DNA from: Mesorhizobium sp. SCN 65-20
Lineage (GTDB): Bacteria; Pseudomonadota; Alphaproteobacteria; Rhizobiales; Rhizobiaceae
Reading direction: 5' to 3'
NCBI GenBank assembly: GCA_001724355.1
Contig: MEEF01000011.1
Location: 1 to 52,030, forward strand
DNA length: 52,030 bases
Shown piece after piece: positions 28,433-36,371 of the stretch. A program made the position numbers and the translations under genes. Under the pieces are notes generated by a model. The model was given only the letters and a program-made list of their open reading frames with translations, was not told the origin of the DNA and searched no databases. Numbering within the stretch: the stretch's first letter is position 1; each line of letters starts with the position of its first letter.

Positions 28433-29209
28433 ATGATGAAGTTCCTCGTCTCGGCAGCCATTGCCGCCCTCATCAGCTTCCCGGCGCTCGCCGAAGACAT
28501 CAAGGTCGGTGTCACGCCCGGCGAACACGCGCAGATCATGGAGAAGGTCAAGGAAGTTGCCGCCAAGAAGGGCCTCAACATCGAGATCCTGGAGTTCTCC
28601 GACTATGTGGTGCCGAACCAGGCGCTGGCCGATGGCGATCTCAACGCCAACTCCTTCCAGCACCAGCCCTATCTCGACAACCAGATCGCCGATCGCGGTT
28701 TCGACCTCGTCAGCGTCGGCAAGACCATCACCACGCCGATGGGCGTCTATTCGAAGAAGGTGAAGAGCCTCGGCGAACTGGCCGAAGGTGCAACGGTTGC
28801 CATTCCGAACGACCCGACCAACGGCGGCCGCGCGCTTCTCGTTCTCGCCAAGGAAGGCCTGATCAAGGTCAACCCGGAAGCCGGTCTGAAAGCGGGCCCC
28901 GCCGACGTCACCGAAAACCCGAAGAACATCCAGTTCTCCGAACTCGACGCAGCCCAGTTGCCGCGCTCGCTCGACGATGTCGATGCGGCTGTGATCAACA
29001 CCAACTTCGCGCTGGAAGCTGGCCTGCATCCGAAGACCGACGCCATCGCCATCGAAGGCCAAGAGTCGCCCTATGCCAACGTGATCGTCGTGCGCAGCGC
29101 CGACAAGGACGCGCCGTGGGTCAAGACGCTGGTCGAAGCCTACCATGACGACAGCATCAAGGCCTTCATCAACGACGAGTTCAAGGGCGCCCTGATCCCG
29201 TCCTGGTAA
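28433..29209 (+). CDS. metQ: Methionine-binding protein MetQ
   Basis: This 258-residue periplasmic binding protein has a clear signal peptide (MMKFLVSAAIAALISFPALA|ED). NlpA/MetQ family features are KVGVTPGEHAQIMEKVKEVAAKKG, FSDYVVPNQALADGDLNANSFQHQPYLDNQ and DAAVINTNFALEAGL. No cysteine is present at the cleavage site. Unlike the E. coli lipoprotein it should therefore be a soluble periplasmic protein. A good ribosome binding site (AAGGAG) precedes the ATG. Two hairpins follow the stop. Confidence 0.94.
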   Translation: MMKFLVSAAIAALISFPALAEDIKVGVTPGEHAQIMEKVKEVAAKKGLNIEILEFSDYVVPNQALADGDLNANSFQHQPYLDNQIADRGFDLVSVGKTITTPMGVYSKKVKSLGELAEGATVAIPNDPTNGGRALLVLAKEGLIKVNPEAGLKAGPADVTENPKNIQFSELDAAQLPRSLDDVDAAVINTNFALEAGLHPKTDAIAIEGQESPYANVIVVRSADKDAPWVKTLVEAYHDDSIKAFINDEFKGALIPSW

Positions 29210-29215
29210 GCAGGT

Positions 29216-29290
29216 GCTCGGGCATCGCCCGAGCTTGCAGACCATCAAAATTGCGCCGCCCGCTGGCCCAGGCCGTCGGGCGGCGCAGTA
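29216..29290 (+). terminator. Two hairpins between metQ and thyA
   Basis: The first is GCTCGGGC-ATC-GCCCGAGC (29216-29234). The second is a perfect 10-bp stem GCGCCGCCCG / CGGGCGGCGC (29253-29262 with 29277-29286), followed by AGTATTTT. The second is the likelier terminator for metNIQ. Both lie between convergent genes. Confidence 0.65.
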
Positions 29291-29321
29291 TTTTCAGGCA
29301 GACGCGGGCTCGCGAAACAGA

Positions 29322-30116
29322 TCAGACGGCGATCGGCGCCCGGATGGTCGCGTCCGCGACGTAGTTTTCGAGCCGGAAGTCCTCGAAGCGGAAGGCGAAG
29401 AGGTCCTTCACCTCGGGATTGATCCACATGGTCGGCAGCGCCTTGGGCGTACGCCCGAGTTGTTCGCGCGCCTGCTCGAAGTGGTTGTGGTAGATGTGCG
29501 CGTCGCCGAGCGTATGGACGAAATCGCCCGGCTCCAGCCCCGTGACCTGCGCCACCATCATCGTCAGCAGCGCATAGGAGGCGATATTGAACGGCACGCC
29601 GAGGAAAATATCAGCCGAACGCTGGTAGAGCTGGCACGACAGCTTGCCGTCGGAAACGTAGAACTGGAACAGGCAATGGCATGGCGGCAACGCCATGGCA
29701 TCCACCTCTTCCGGGTTCCAGGCAGAGACGATGAGCCGGCGCGAATTCGGGTTCTTGCGGATTTGCAGCAGGAGGTTGGCGATCTGGTCGATCTCGCCAC
29801 CGTCGCGTGTCGGCCATGAGCGCCACTGCTTGCCGTAGACCGGACCGAGATCGCCGTTCTCATCGGCCCACTCGTCCCAGATCGAGACCCCATTGTCCTT
29901 GAGATACCTGATGTTGGTGTCGCCGGCCAGGAACCACAACAGTTCGTGGATGATCGACTTCAGGTGCAGCTTCTTGGTCGTGAGAACCGGAAAGCCCTTC
30001 GCGAGGTCGAAACGCAACTGGTAGCCGAACACGGAGCGCGTGCCGGTGCCGGTGCGGTCGCCGCGGTCGGAACCGTTTTCCATGACATGGCTGAGAAGAT
30101 CTAGGTACTGGCGCAT
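29322..30116 (-). CDS. thyA: Thymidylate synthase ThyA
   Basis: This 264-residue enzyme methylates dUMP to dTMP using methylenetetrahydrofolate and releases dihydrofolate for FolA. The length equals E. coli ThyA (264). Seen are the N-terminal [18 protein letters not shown], the active-site cysteine in [12 protein letters not shown] (about residue 146), and [32 protein letters not shown]. It is a single-gene unit on the minus strand convergent with metQ. Confidence 0.97.
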   Translation of the reverse strand: MRQYLDLLSHVMENGSDRGDRTGTGTRSVFGYQLRFDLAKGFPVLTTKKLHLKSIIHELLWFLAGDTNIRYLKDNGVSIWDEWADENGDLGPVYGKQWRSWPTRDGGEIDQIANLLLQIRKNPNSRRLIVSAWNPEEVDAMALPPCHCLFQFYVSDGKLSCQLYQRSADIFLGVPFNIASYALLTMMVAQVTGLEPGDFVHTLGDAHIYHNHFEQAREQLGRTPKALPTMWINPEVKDLFAFRFEDFRLENYVADATIRAPIAV

Positions 30117-30248
30117 CGGTCGGGCTCGATTCGTTGACTTGCGATCATAGACGCCCGACCGGCGCGAGGGAACGAAGCGATGCTCGTTTCCACGGAGTTC
30201 GCCCCGGCAGGGCGCGAAGCGCTGCCACCTGCCGAAGCCGAGCCCTGC

Positions 30249-30560
30249 TCAGAGAGCGCCGAGTTTCCCGAGTTCCTTGGCCACCAGATAGTAGAAGGTG
30301 ACCCGGTTCTTGGTGTTATCGGCGGACATGGCGCCGCAGACCTTCTCCAGCGCGCCGTCGGCCTTCTTCGCATCCTCGATGCCGAGCTTCTTGGCGATCC
30401 AGCCCGCCTTGATCCGGTCCAGTTCCTTCGGGTCGGTGCAGGAGACGAGCGAGGAATCGCGGTTGCGCAGTGCGATGCCGAGGTGCTTGACGATCTTGTT
30501 CACCGCCTCTTCCTTGGCGCCGGCATCGTATTTCTTCACGTCAGCGAGATAGTCGGTCAT
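30249..30560 (-). CDS. DUF2853 family protein
   Basis: This 103-residue soluble, largely helical protein has the DUF2853 pattern: MTDYLADVKKYDAGAKEEAVNKIVKHLGIAL, then DSSLVSCTDPKELDRIKAGWIAKKLG and FYYLVAKELGKL. The function is unknown; the family is common in alphaproteobacteria. The ATG at 30560 has GAGGGGA about 8 nt upstream. The longer frame toward 30653 is unsupported. The following 200 nt toward ssrA contain no other gene. Confidence 0.85.
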   Translation of the reverse strand: MTDYLADVKKYDAGAKEEAVNKIVKHLGIALRNRDSSLVSCTDPKELDRIKAGWIAKKLGIEDAKKADGALEKVCGAMSADNTKNRVTFYYLVAKELGKLGAL

Positions 30561-30768
30561 GTGTATTCCCCTCGTCGGAATTGACGTCTCTTCCCTTGGG
30601 AATTGCCGAGATTGACCGGTTCGGGCGCAATGCAGGCTTCCCCAGCGCGGCAAGCTTCGGTTCGCGCAAAGCGCGAGTCAACCCTGCGCCGGGGCGTGGT
30701 CCAAAAATCACCTGCGGATGGCCGCAGCGGCATGCGCATCCGCCCTTCCCTTTTGAGCAATGCCTCCC

Positions 30769-30774
30769 TATATT
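30769..30774 (+). promoter_or_regulatory. -10 element candidate for ssrA
   Basis: TATATT lies seven bases before the expected 5' end of the tmRNA precursor. The -35 region is not clear (C/T-rich, TTTTGAG at 30751-30757). Confidence 0.4.
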
Positions 30775-30780
30775 CGCCCC

Positions 30781-31105
30781 GTCAGCTCGACTGACTATGG
30801 CAATAAACTGCCGATGAAATAAGCCATTCGGACCCGGGGGCGGTACCCGGCGCCTCCACCAAAAGCCGCCGTCGAGATTTGCGACGGTTTTTGCTGGGGG
30901 CGAAATAGGATCGACGAGGGTGTAAAGATCGGACTTTTGCCCGGCATTGTACCACCGTTATCGGGCTAAACTTATAGTTGCCAACGACAACTATGCGGAA
31001 GCACGTCTCGCTGCTTAATGCGGTGCGATAGCTTCAAATCAAGTCCTAGCGGTTCGCACTTCTAGGCGGGGTTCGGAGGTACCTGGCAACAGAAACCTCC
31101 ACTTC
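30781..31105 (+). ncRNA. ssrA: Transfer-messenger RNA, permuted two-piece alphaproteobacterial form
   Basis: The acceptor piece comes first and ends in CGCCTCC-A-CCA (CCA at 30859-30861). It carries a T-arm CCGGG/CCCGG. After a short hairpin spacer that is removed in maturation, the coding piece starts GGGGGCG (30896), which pairs over 7 bp with the acceptor strand. The tag reading frame at 30980-31018 encodes ANDNYAEARLAA and a stop. The resume codon is GCC, as usual. The 3' end with GGAGGT/ACCTCC (31075-31100) around CCTGGCAACAGAA is the conserved last pseudoknot. It rescues stalled ribosomes and tags the product for ClpXP. Outer boundaries are approximate. A C9 run follows directly. Confidence 0.95.
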
Positions 31106-31251
31106 CCCCCCCCGCCTCCCCACCTCCCCTTTCATCGATGCCATTGCAGCCCACCCTCGGCTCGACACGACGCGTTGCTGCGCGTCGGACGCACTGCGCC
31201 AGGGCGCACGGTTTCCAACACAATCCCTTCCCATGCACGCGAGGAGAAACC

Positions 31252-31800
31252 ATGCCTTTGAGGTCTGACCAGTTTTTCGTTCTCACCGGCGGCCCGGGAG
31301 CCGGCAAGACCACCCTGATCGAGGCGCTCGGCCGCCGCGGGTTCGCCACGACAGTCGAGGCCGGCCGCACCATCATCCGCGACCAGGCCGAAATCGGAGG
31401 GCCGGCCACCCACCAGAACGACCCGGCCCTGTTCGCCGAAATAATGCTCGCCTTCGACATGCAGTCCTACCGGCAGGCGCTGGACAAGAAGGGCCCGGTC
31501 TTCTTCGACCGCGGCATAACCGAACTCGCCGGGTACCACAGGATGATGGGCTTGCCGACGCCGGCCCACTTCCGGGCCGCGGCCGAACGGTTCCGCTACA
31601 ACACAAAGGTATTCGTCGCGCCGCCATGGCCGGAGATCTTTGCCAATGACGGCGAGAGGAAGCAGTCGTTCGGGGAAGCCGTCAGCACCCATGACGCGTC
31701 GGTGCGGATCTACGCCGAGTTCGGCTACGAGATCGTGCCGCTACCCAAGGCATCGGTCGAGAACAGGATGCGCTTTGTCCTGGCCGAACTCGGGCTGTGA
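31252..31800 (+). CDS. P-loop ATPase/kinase-like protein (AAA_28 family)
   Basis: This 182-residue protein has P-loop GGPGAGKTT at about 13-21, a DRG motif (VFFDRGITELAGY) near 90, and a lid region with GERKQSFGEAV. The layout resembles small nucleotide/NMN-type kinases and the AAA_28 group; the substrate is unknown. The ATG at 31252 has a GAGGAG ribosome binding site; the longer frame back to 31138 overlaps a C-rich non-coding tract. It stands alone downstream of ssrA. Confidence 0.8.
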   Translation: MPLRSDQFFVLTGGPGAGKTTLIEALGRRGFATTVEAGRTIIRDQAEIGGPATHQNDPALFAEIMLAFDMQSYRQALDKKGPVFFDRGITELAGYHRMMGLPTPAHFRAAAERFRYNTKVFVAPPWPEIFANDGERKQSFGEAVSTHDASVRIYAEFGYEIVPLPKASVENRMRFVLAELGL

Positions 31801-31873
31801 GGGCGCGCTAGGGACGACAGGACGGACCGTGGCTGGTGGCGGAACGTCTGCGTTTCGTGCTCGAGCGCTCGCC

Positions 31874-33043
31874 CTAGCGCGAATGCTGCAATAGCCCACG
31901 GGCCGGGCTGGGCAGTTGCAGGCCCTCGGCGAAGGTCCTGTCGCGGCCGGCACGCTTGGCGGCGTACAGGATCTTGTCGGCGCGACCGATCGCTTCCCAC
32001 AGCCCCTCGCCAGCGTGGAGCTGGGCAATCCCGAAGCTGCAGGTGACCCTGAAATCGTCGGGCATCCCGTCTAGGCGCAGGTCGGCGACCTCCTGGCGCA
32101 GCCGCTCCGTCAACGCGAAGGCTTCGGACACGGCGCAGTCCTTCAGGATCATGATGAATTCCTCGCCGCCGATGCGCGCGGCCATGTCGCCTTTGCGGAC
32201 GGTCTTCCTGACGAGCCCGGCGAACATGGTCAGGACCGTATCGCCCGCGGCGTGGCCGAAACGGTCGTTGATACCCTTGAACCGGTCGATATCGCCCGCG
32301 ACGACGCTGACGGGCCTGCGTCTGGCGGCCCCCATGAGCATCATCGAGCGGCCCTGCAGGCCACGGCGATTGAGCAGGCCGGTCAGCGGATCGGTGTCAC
32401 GTTCGGCCTTGAGCAAGAGGATGACGTCCGCGCTTGCCACAACCAGCAGCCCCAGCCCGATCGCGACGCCCAGAACCGACATCGTGAACTGCGCCCAGAT
32501 CCAGAACTCGGATTCGAAGAACGCCTGGACATCGTCCGTGGGGATCGAACTGCCGGTCAGCAGCGTGCGGGCAAAGAAGGTCGCGGCCAGCCCCACCGAC
32601 AGCCAGACGGTGGCGCGATCGATGGAATTGCCGCGCAGTTGGCGCCGAAGGAGCCAAGCGCCATGCAGGATGATGGCCCCCATGCCCAGATTGAGCAGGT
32701 AGACCCTGATCTGCAGGTTGTTGTCGACATAGTAGAAGTAGACGAGCGACGCGACGATGGAACCGAACCACCCCGCATGGGCGGCGAGAGGCAACGACTG
32801 GCCCGAACGCGCCAGCAAACCCTCCACCAGCAGCAGCGGCCCCGCCGCATAGAGCATGGCCGACACAATGGTATTGTAGCCGATATCCGGCGGCCACAGA
32901 ACGAACTGCACGATGGTGCCGCCGCCTACCGCAAGAAATGCCAGCGCAAACAGAATCAGTTGGCGACGCCTGCGGTCGAGCAGCCAGATGCTGAAGAAAG
33001 TAGCCGCGAAAAGAAGCAGCAAGGCTGACGGGATGAATTTCAA
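31874..33043 (-). CDS. Diguanylate cyclase with multispan membrane sensor
   Basis: This 389-residue protein has about six or seven hydrophobic segments over residues 5-210, then a GGDEF domain. GGEEF lies at 292-296 with an I-site RKGD at 283-286, so it should be active and product-inhibited. The start appears to be a TTG at 33043 (read as MKFIPSALLLLF), since no ATG precedes the first membrane helix. It is the second cyclic di-GMP synthase in the window but has a different membrane part from the one at 16 kb, implying a different signal. Confidence 0.9.
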   Translation of the reverse strand: MKFIPSALLLLFAATFFSIWLLDRRRRQLILFALAFLAVGGGTIVQFVLWPPDIGYNTIVSAMLYAAGPLLLVEGLLARSGQSLPLAAHAGWFGSIVASLVYFYYVDNNLQIRVYLLNLGMGAIILHGAWLLRRQLRGNSIDRATVWLSVGLAATFFARTLLTGSSIPTDDVQAFFESEFWIWAQFTMSVLGVAIGLGLLVVASADVILLLKAERDTDPLTGLLNRRGLQGRSMMLMGAARRRPVSVVAGDIDRFKGINDRFGHAAGDTVLTMFAGLVRKTVRKGDMAARIGGEEFIMILKDCAVSEAFALTERLRQEVADLRLDGMPDDFRVTCSFGIAQLHAGEGLWEAIGRADKILYAAKRAGRDRTFAEGLQLPSPARGLLQHSR

Positions 33044-33203
33044 GATCTGCTCTGGCCTCGGCCACCCTTACTCTACTTCCGGTGGTCTTTGCGCGACTTA
33101 CCGGCCCATAGGTAAATAAGAAGATAGCGAGGCTTCGTGAAGCTGGCGCGACGATATGCCAGGAAGCCGGAGCTTGCTCGACTACCGCTTCGTCGGGGAA
33201 AAG

Positions 33204-33229
33204 GCAGGGCCGGCCGGAACCGGCCCTGC
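33204..33229 (-). terminator. Intrinsic terminator of the Bcr/CflA exporter gene
   Basis: A perfect 10-bp stem (GCAGGGCCGG / CCGGCCCTGC) with a 6-nt loop is followed on the minus strand by CTTTTCCCC. It begins 7 nt after the stop of the exporter gene. Confidence 0.75.
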
Positions 33230-33235
33230 GGCGTC

Positions 33236-34441
33236 CTATTCGGCGGGAGCCTGGGCGACCTCCCTGCCGCGGCCGAGCGTCGCCTGGGCGAGAAGGAAGG
33301 CGATCACGGCCGAAGTCGTAATTCCGACCACCATCGGCAGCGGAGTGCCGTCGAAGAACAGGCCCGCGACAGCCATCGCCAATGCACCTATCGCGAAATG
33401 CAACGTTCCCATGAGTGCCGACGCCGTGCCGGCGATCTCGCCATGCTCCTCCATCGCCAGCACCGAGGTCGTCGGAATGACCAGGCCGAGGAAGCCGTAG
33501 CCGACGAACAGGAGCGATGCCAGCACGTCCAGCCGGTCGACGCCGGAAGCAAAGACGGCAAGCAGGACCACCATCATGGTGGCATAGCCCACCACCGCCA
33601 CGCGGACCACGCGCCTCAGACCGAAGCGCTCCGTCAGCATTCCCGTCAGCTGCGACATGCCGATGAAGGCCACCGCATTGATCGAGAAGAACACGCTGTA
33701 GACCGAAGGCGAAAGCCCGTAGTGGTCGATCAGGATGAACGACGAATTGGCGAGATAGACGAAGAAGCTGGCAATGCCGAAGCCGCCGATGGAGGTGAGC
33801 CCCAGGAAGTTGCGGTCGCCAAGTAGGAAGCGATAGCCGACCAGGGCGCTGCGCACCGAGCTTCCGCTGCGCTGCTCGACCGGGCGCGTTTCCTCGAGCG
33901 AGGTCGACAAGAGCACGATGGCGAGCACGGCGGCCCCCGTCACGACCCAGAAGACCGCACGCCAGCCGAAGCCCTCTATCACCAGGCTGCCGGTTAGCGG
34001 CGCAAGGATCGGCGAGACGCTGAAGACCAGCATCAAGAGCGACATCAGGCGCGCCGCTTCCGTGCCGGTGTGCAGATCGCGCACGATGGCGCGCGGCACG
34101 ACCATGCCGGCCGAGGCGCCCAGTCCCTGGACGACGCGGAACGCGATCAGCCATTCGATGTTGGGCGCGAGCGCCGCGCCGACGCCGCCGACGGCGAACA
34201 GCACCAGCCCCAAATAGAGCGGCGCCTTGCGCCCGATCATGTCCGAGATCGGCCCGACGACGATCTGGGAAAGACCCATCGACAGGAAGAACACGAGCAG
34301 GCTCATCTGCACGGCGGCGGTGCCGGCATCGAGGTCGGCGCCGATCGACGGCAAGGCCGGGAGGTACATGTCGATTGCGAATGGGCCGATGGCAGACAAA
34401 AGGCCGAGCACGACCGCTACGCGGAGAAATTGTGGTGTCAT
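33236..34441 (-). CDS. Bcr/CflA family multidrug efflux MFS transporter
   Basis: This 401-residue protein has twelve transmembrane segments. The family start is MTPQFLRVAVVLGLLSAIGPFAIDMYLPALPSI. The MFS motif between helices 2 and 3 is GPISDMIGRKAPLYLG, and the helix 5 motif is GASAGMVVPRAIVRDL. Such proton-driven pumps export drugs such as bicyclomycin or chloramphenicol, or sulfonamides and peptides; the substrate is not predictable. The divergent TetR gene 162 nt away is the probable regulator, with a palindromic site between them. Confidence 0.92.
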   Translation of the reverse strand: MTPQFLRVAVVLGLLSAIGPFAIDMYLPALPSIGADLDAGTAAVQMSLLVFFLSMGLSQIVVGPISDMIGRKAPLYLGLVLFAVGGVGAALAPNIEWLIAFRVVQGLGASAGMVVPRAIVRDLHTGTEAARLMSLLMLVFSVSPILAPLTGSLVIEGFGWRAVFWVVTGAAVLAIVLLSTSLEETRPVEQRSGSSVRSALVGYRFLLGDRNFLGLTSIGGFGIASFFVYLANSSFILIDHYGLSPSVYSVFFSINAVAFIGMSQLTGMLTERFGLRRVVRVAVVGYATMMVVLLAVFASGVDRLDVLASLLFVGYGFLGLVIPTTSVLAMEEHGEIAGTASALMGTLHFAIGALAMAVAGLFFDGTPLPMVVGITTSAVIAFLLAQATLGRGREVAQAPAE

Positions 34442-34556
34442 GGCGTGATTCTTTCGGTCTGGTGCCGTCCGCGGCTAACCGCGGCGCGCGATCCAAGGAC
34501 GTTCTGCGACACCAGCGCCCGACTCCTCCCGACAGGACCCAGCGTCAGTCCATATT

Positions 34557-34576
34557 TTTAGACAGACTTGTCCAAA
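34557..34576. promoter_or_regulatory. TetR operator candidate overlapping the tetR promoter
   Basis: Arms TTTAGACA and TGTCCAAA (7 of 8 symmetric) flank GACT. The right arm overlaps the -35 candidate TTGTCC (34568-34573), which is 17 nt from TATATA (34591-34596). The transcript would start at or within two bases of the TetR ATG at 34604, so translation would be leaderless. Confidence 0.6.
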
Positions 34577-34603
34577 TCGTCAATCACCGCTATATAAAAA
34601 GCC

Positions 34604-35263
34604 ATGACAACGGCCATCACTCCTGACATTTCGGCTCCCCGCAGCCACAACGCCAAGCGCCTCTCGATCATAGACGCCGCAGCTCGCGTGTTCTGTCAGG
34701 AAGGTTTCGCTGGCGCCAACATCGACCTGATCGCGGCCGAAGCCGGCGTTTCCCGCCAGACGGTCTACAATCACCATGGCGACAAGGAGAATCTGCTGGT
34801 CGCGGTCGTCAAGGAAATCATCGAGCGCATCAACGCAGGCGTATTCGAGACCTTGGCAACCTTCCCCGACAAGCCGGTCGACCTCGAAGCCGAGTTGGTT
34901 GCGTTTGCCGTGCGCCTCAACCAGAACTGCATCTGCAGCCGCGACGGCAAGTTCCTGCGCAAGCTGCTGCACACCGAGGGCGAGCGCCACCCGAAGCTGT
35001 TCGCCGGCTGGCGCGAGGACGGTCCGGCCAAGACCTGGGCGGCACTCGCCGCGCGTCTCGCCCGCCTCGCGCATGCCGGCTGGCTGGAGATCGAAGATCC
35101 GGACGTTGCCGCGCGGCAGTTCCTCGCCCTCGTCAACGCCGACCTGCAAATGGCTATGATCTTCGGCGATAACGTCACCGAGGAGCAGCAGCGGACGTCT
35201 GCAACCAATGCCGTCCGCACCTTCCTTCGCGCCTTCGGCAAGGCTCGTCCAAACGCGACCTGA
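34604..35263 (+). CDS. TetR/AcrR family regulator divergent from the drug exporter
   Basis: This 219-residue regulator has a typical N-terminal helix-turn-helix: RLSIIDAAARVFCQEGFAGANIDLIAAEAGVSRQTVYNHHGDKENLL (residues about 19-65). Its C-terminal domain resembles TetR_C of the AefR type. The ATG at 34604 has no Shine-Dalgarno sequence and follows a TATATA box by 7 nt, so a leaderless message is likely. Its position opposite a Bcr/CflA pump and the palindrome between them suggest it represses the pump and itself (inference from arrangement). Confidence 0.9.
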   Translation: MTTAITPDISAPRSHNAKRLSIIDAAARVFCQEGFAGANIDLIAAEAGVSRQTVYNHHGDKENLLVAVVKEIIERINAGVFETLATFPDKPVDLEAELVAFAVRLNQNCICSRDGKFLRKLLHTEGERHPKLFAGWREDGPAKTWAALAARLARLAHAGWLEIEDPDVAARQFLALVNADLQMAMIFGDNVTEEQQRTSATNAVRTFLRAFGKARPNAT

Positions 35264-35355
35264 GCAACCTGCAATACGGCGCTATATCTGGTTTACGGCG
35301 GCGCAAAGCTTGATTACAGGTAGGGGGCAAGATTCAATCGGACCCCGCCCGACAC

Positions 35356-35892
35356 ATGGCCGAAGATCAGATCCGTTACGACATTCTCGCCCAGGAGGCG
35401 CTTCGCGGCGTCATGCGCAAAGTCCTGGCGGAAGTGGCGCGCACGGGCCTTCCCGGCAACCATCACTTCTTCATCACCTTCATGACCGGCGCGCCGGGCG
35501 TGCGCATTTCGAGCCGCCTGCGCGAGCGCTATCCGGAGCAGATGACGATCGTCATCCAGTTCCAGTACTGGGACCTGAAGGTCACCGACACCGGCTTCGA
35601 AGTCGGCCTTTCCTTCTCGGACATTCCCGAAAAGCTCGAGATTCCGTTCTCAGCGGTGCGCGGTTTCTACGATCCGTCGGTCAATTTCGAGCTCGAATTC
35701 GAGGTCAAGACGGAGGACGCGCCGGCGGACGAATTGCCTGCCAAGGCAGAACCCGTCGCCACCATGAAGCCGGCGGAGCGCAAGAGCGAATCGAAGAAGA
35801 AGGCGGAGGCCGCGGCCAAGGAGCCCGAGGACGAACCTGCCGCCGGCAAGGGCGCAGACGTCGTTTCGCTCGACGCCTTCCGCAAGAAGTAG
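35356..35892 (+). CDS. sspB: SspB, ClpXP substrate adaptor (alphaproteobacterial type)
   Basis: This 178-residue protein has the SspB fold region at residues 1-115 (IRYDILAQEALRGVMRKVLAEVARTGLPGNHHFFITFMT, then GVRISSRLRERYPEQMTIVIQFQYWDL). A charged flexible linker of about 50 residues follows, and the C-terminus VVSLDAFRKK would dock on ClpX. It delivers ssrA-tagged proteins to ClpXP. The tmRNA gene is 4.3 kb upstream on the same strand, and its tag retains the NDNYA segment that adaptors of this type recognise. Two small genes follow closely. Confidence 0.93.
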   Translation: MAEDQIRYDILAQEALRGVMRKVLAEVARTGLPGNHHFFITFMTGAPGVRISSRLRERYPEQMTIVIQFQYWDLKVTDTGFEVGLSFSDIPEKLEIPFSAVRGFYDPSVNFELEFEVKTEDAPADELPAKAEPVATMKPAERKSESKKKAEAAAKEPEDEPAAGKGADVVSLDAFRKK

Positions 35893-35910
35893 CCTCGGCG
35901 AGGGTCGCCT

Positions 35911-36108
35911 GTGGCCGACGTCGTCAATCTCCGCCAGTTCAGGAAGCAGAAGGCACGCGGCGAACGCGAGGCGGCTGCCGAACAGAATCGCGCGCTGCAT
36001 GGCCGGACCAAGGCGGAGAAGGAGCGCGACCGCATCTCCGTGGAGCGCGCCGAGAAATTCGTCGACGGCCACCGCCGCGACCGCGATCCTGAAAAGTCGG
36101 ACCAGTGA
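35911..36108 (+). CDS. DUF4169 family small protein
   Basis: This 65-residue, highly charged protein begins MADVVNLRQFRKQKAR and continues with a Lys/Arg/Glu-rich helix, the DUF4169 pattern found in alphaproteobacteria. The function is unknown. The start is a GTG at 35911, 18 nt after sspB, with GGCGAGGG upstream. Its stop overlaps the next gene's GTG (GTGA). The N-terminal VVNLRQFRK echoes the VVSLDAFRK end of SspB, but whether that reflects a common partner is speculation. Confidence 0.82.
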   Translation: MADVVNLRQFRKQKARGEREAAAEQNRALHGRTKAEKERDRISVERAEKFVDGHRRDRDPEKSDQ

Positions 36109-36350
36109 GCCTGGTCGAGAAGCGCTCGGTGACGATTCGCGGTCACCGCACCAGTTATTCGCTCGAAAAGCCGTTCTATGACGATCTCGTCGCCGTCGCT
36201 GCGACGCGGGGAATGTCGCTTGCCGCGCTGATCGCGGAAGTCGATGCCACCCGCCCGCGCGATGCCAACCTGTCCTCCGCCCTGCGGCTCTTCGTGCTCG
36301 ATCAGGCAAAACGCGCTGCCGCCGGCGGGCCCGTGACTCAGCCGGACTGA
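36105..36350 (+). CDS. Ribbon-helix-helix domain protein (RHH_4)
   Basis: This 81-residue protein has a ribbon-helix-helix pattern: KRSVTIRGHRTSYSLEKPFYDDLVAVAATRGMSLAALIAEVDA. It is probably DNA-binding, although this subfamily also occurs fused to aryl-sulfate or other domains. The GTG at 36105 overlaps the DUF4169 stop. sspB, DUF4169 and RHH genes form a tight trio, which looks operonic. Confidence 0.85.
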   Translation: MSLVEKRSVTIRGHRTSYSLEKPFYDDLVAVAATRGMSLAALIAEVDATRPRDANLSSALRLFVLDQAKRAAAGGPVTQPD

Positions 36351-36371
36351 CTCGCAGTCCCGCGCCCCGCT

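Noticed and set aside
30581..30817. Small plus-strand frames before ssrA
   Set aside because: They overlap the DUF2853 leader and the tmRNA region and lack ribosome binding sites or family similarity.
31101..31130. C-rich tract after ssrA
   Set aside because: A simple homopolymeric run (nine C) with no repeat structure or gene. It could matter for sequencing accuracy but not as a feature.
32397..34496. A 699-codon open frame on the minus strand
   Set aside because: It overlaps the Bcr/CflA and diguanylate cyclase genes in another frame. Both of those have clear family motifs; this one has none.
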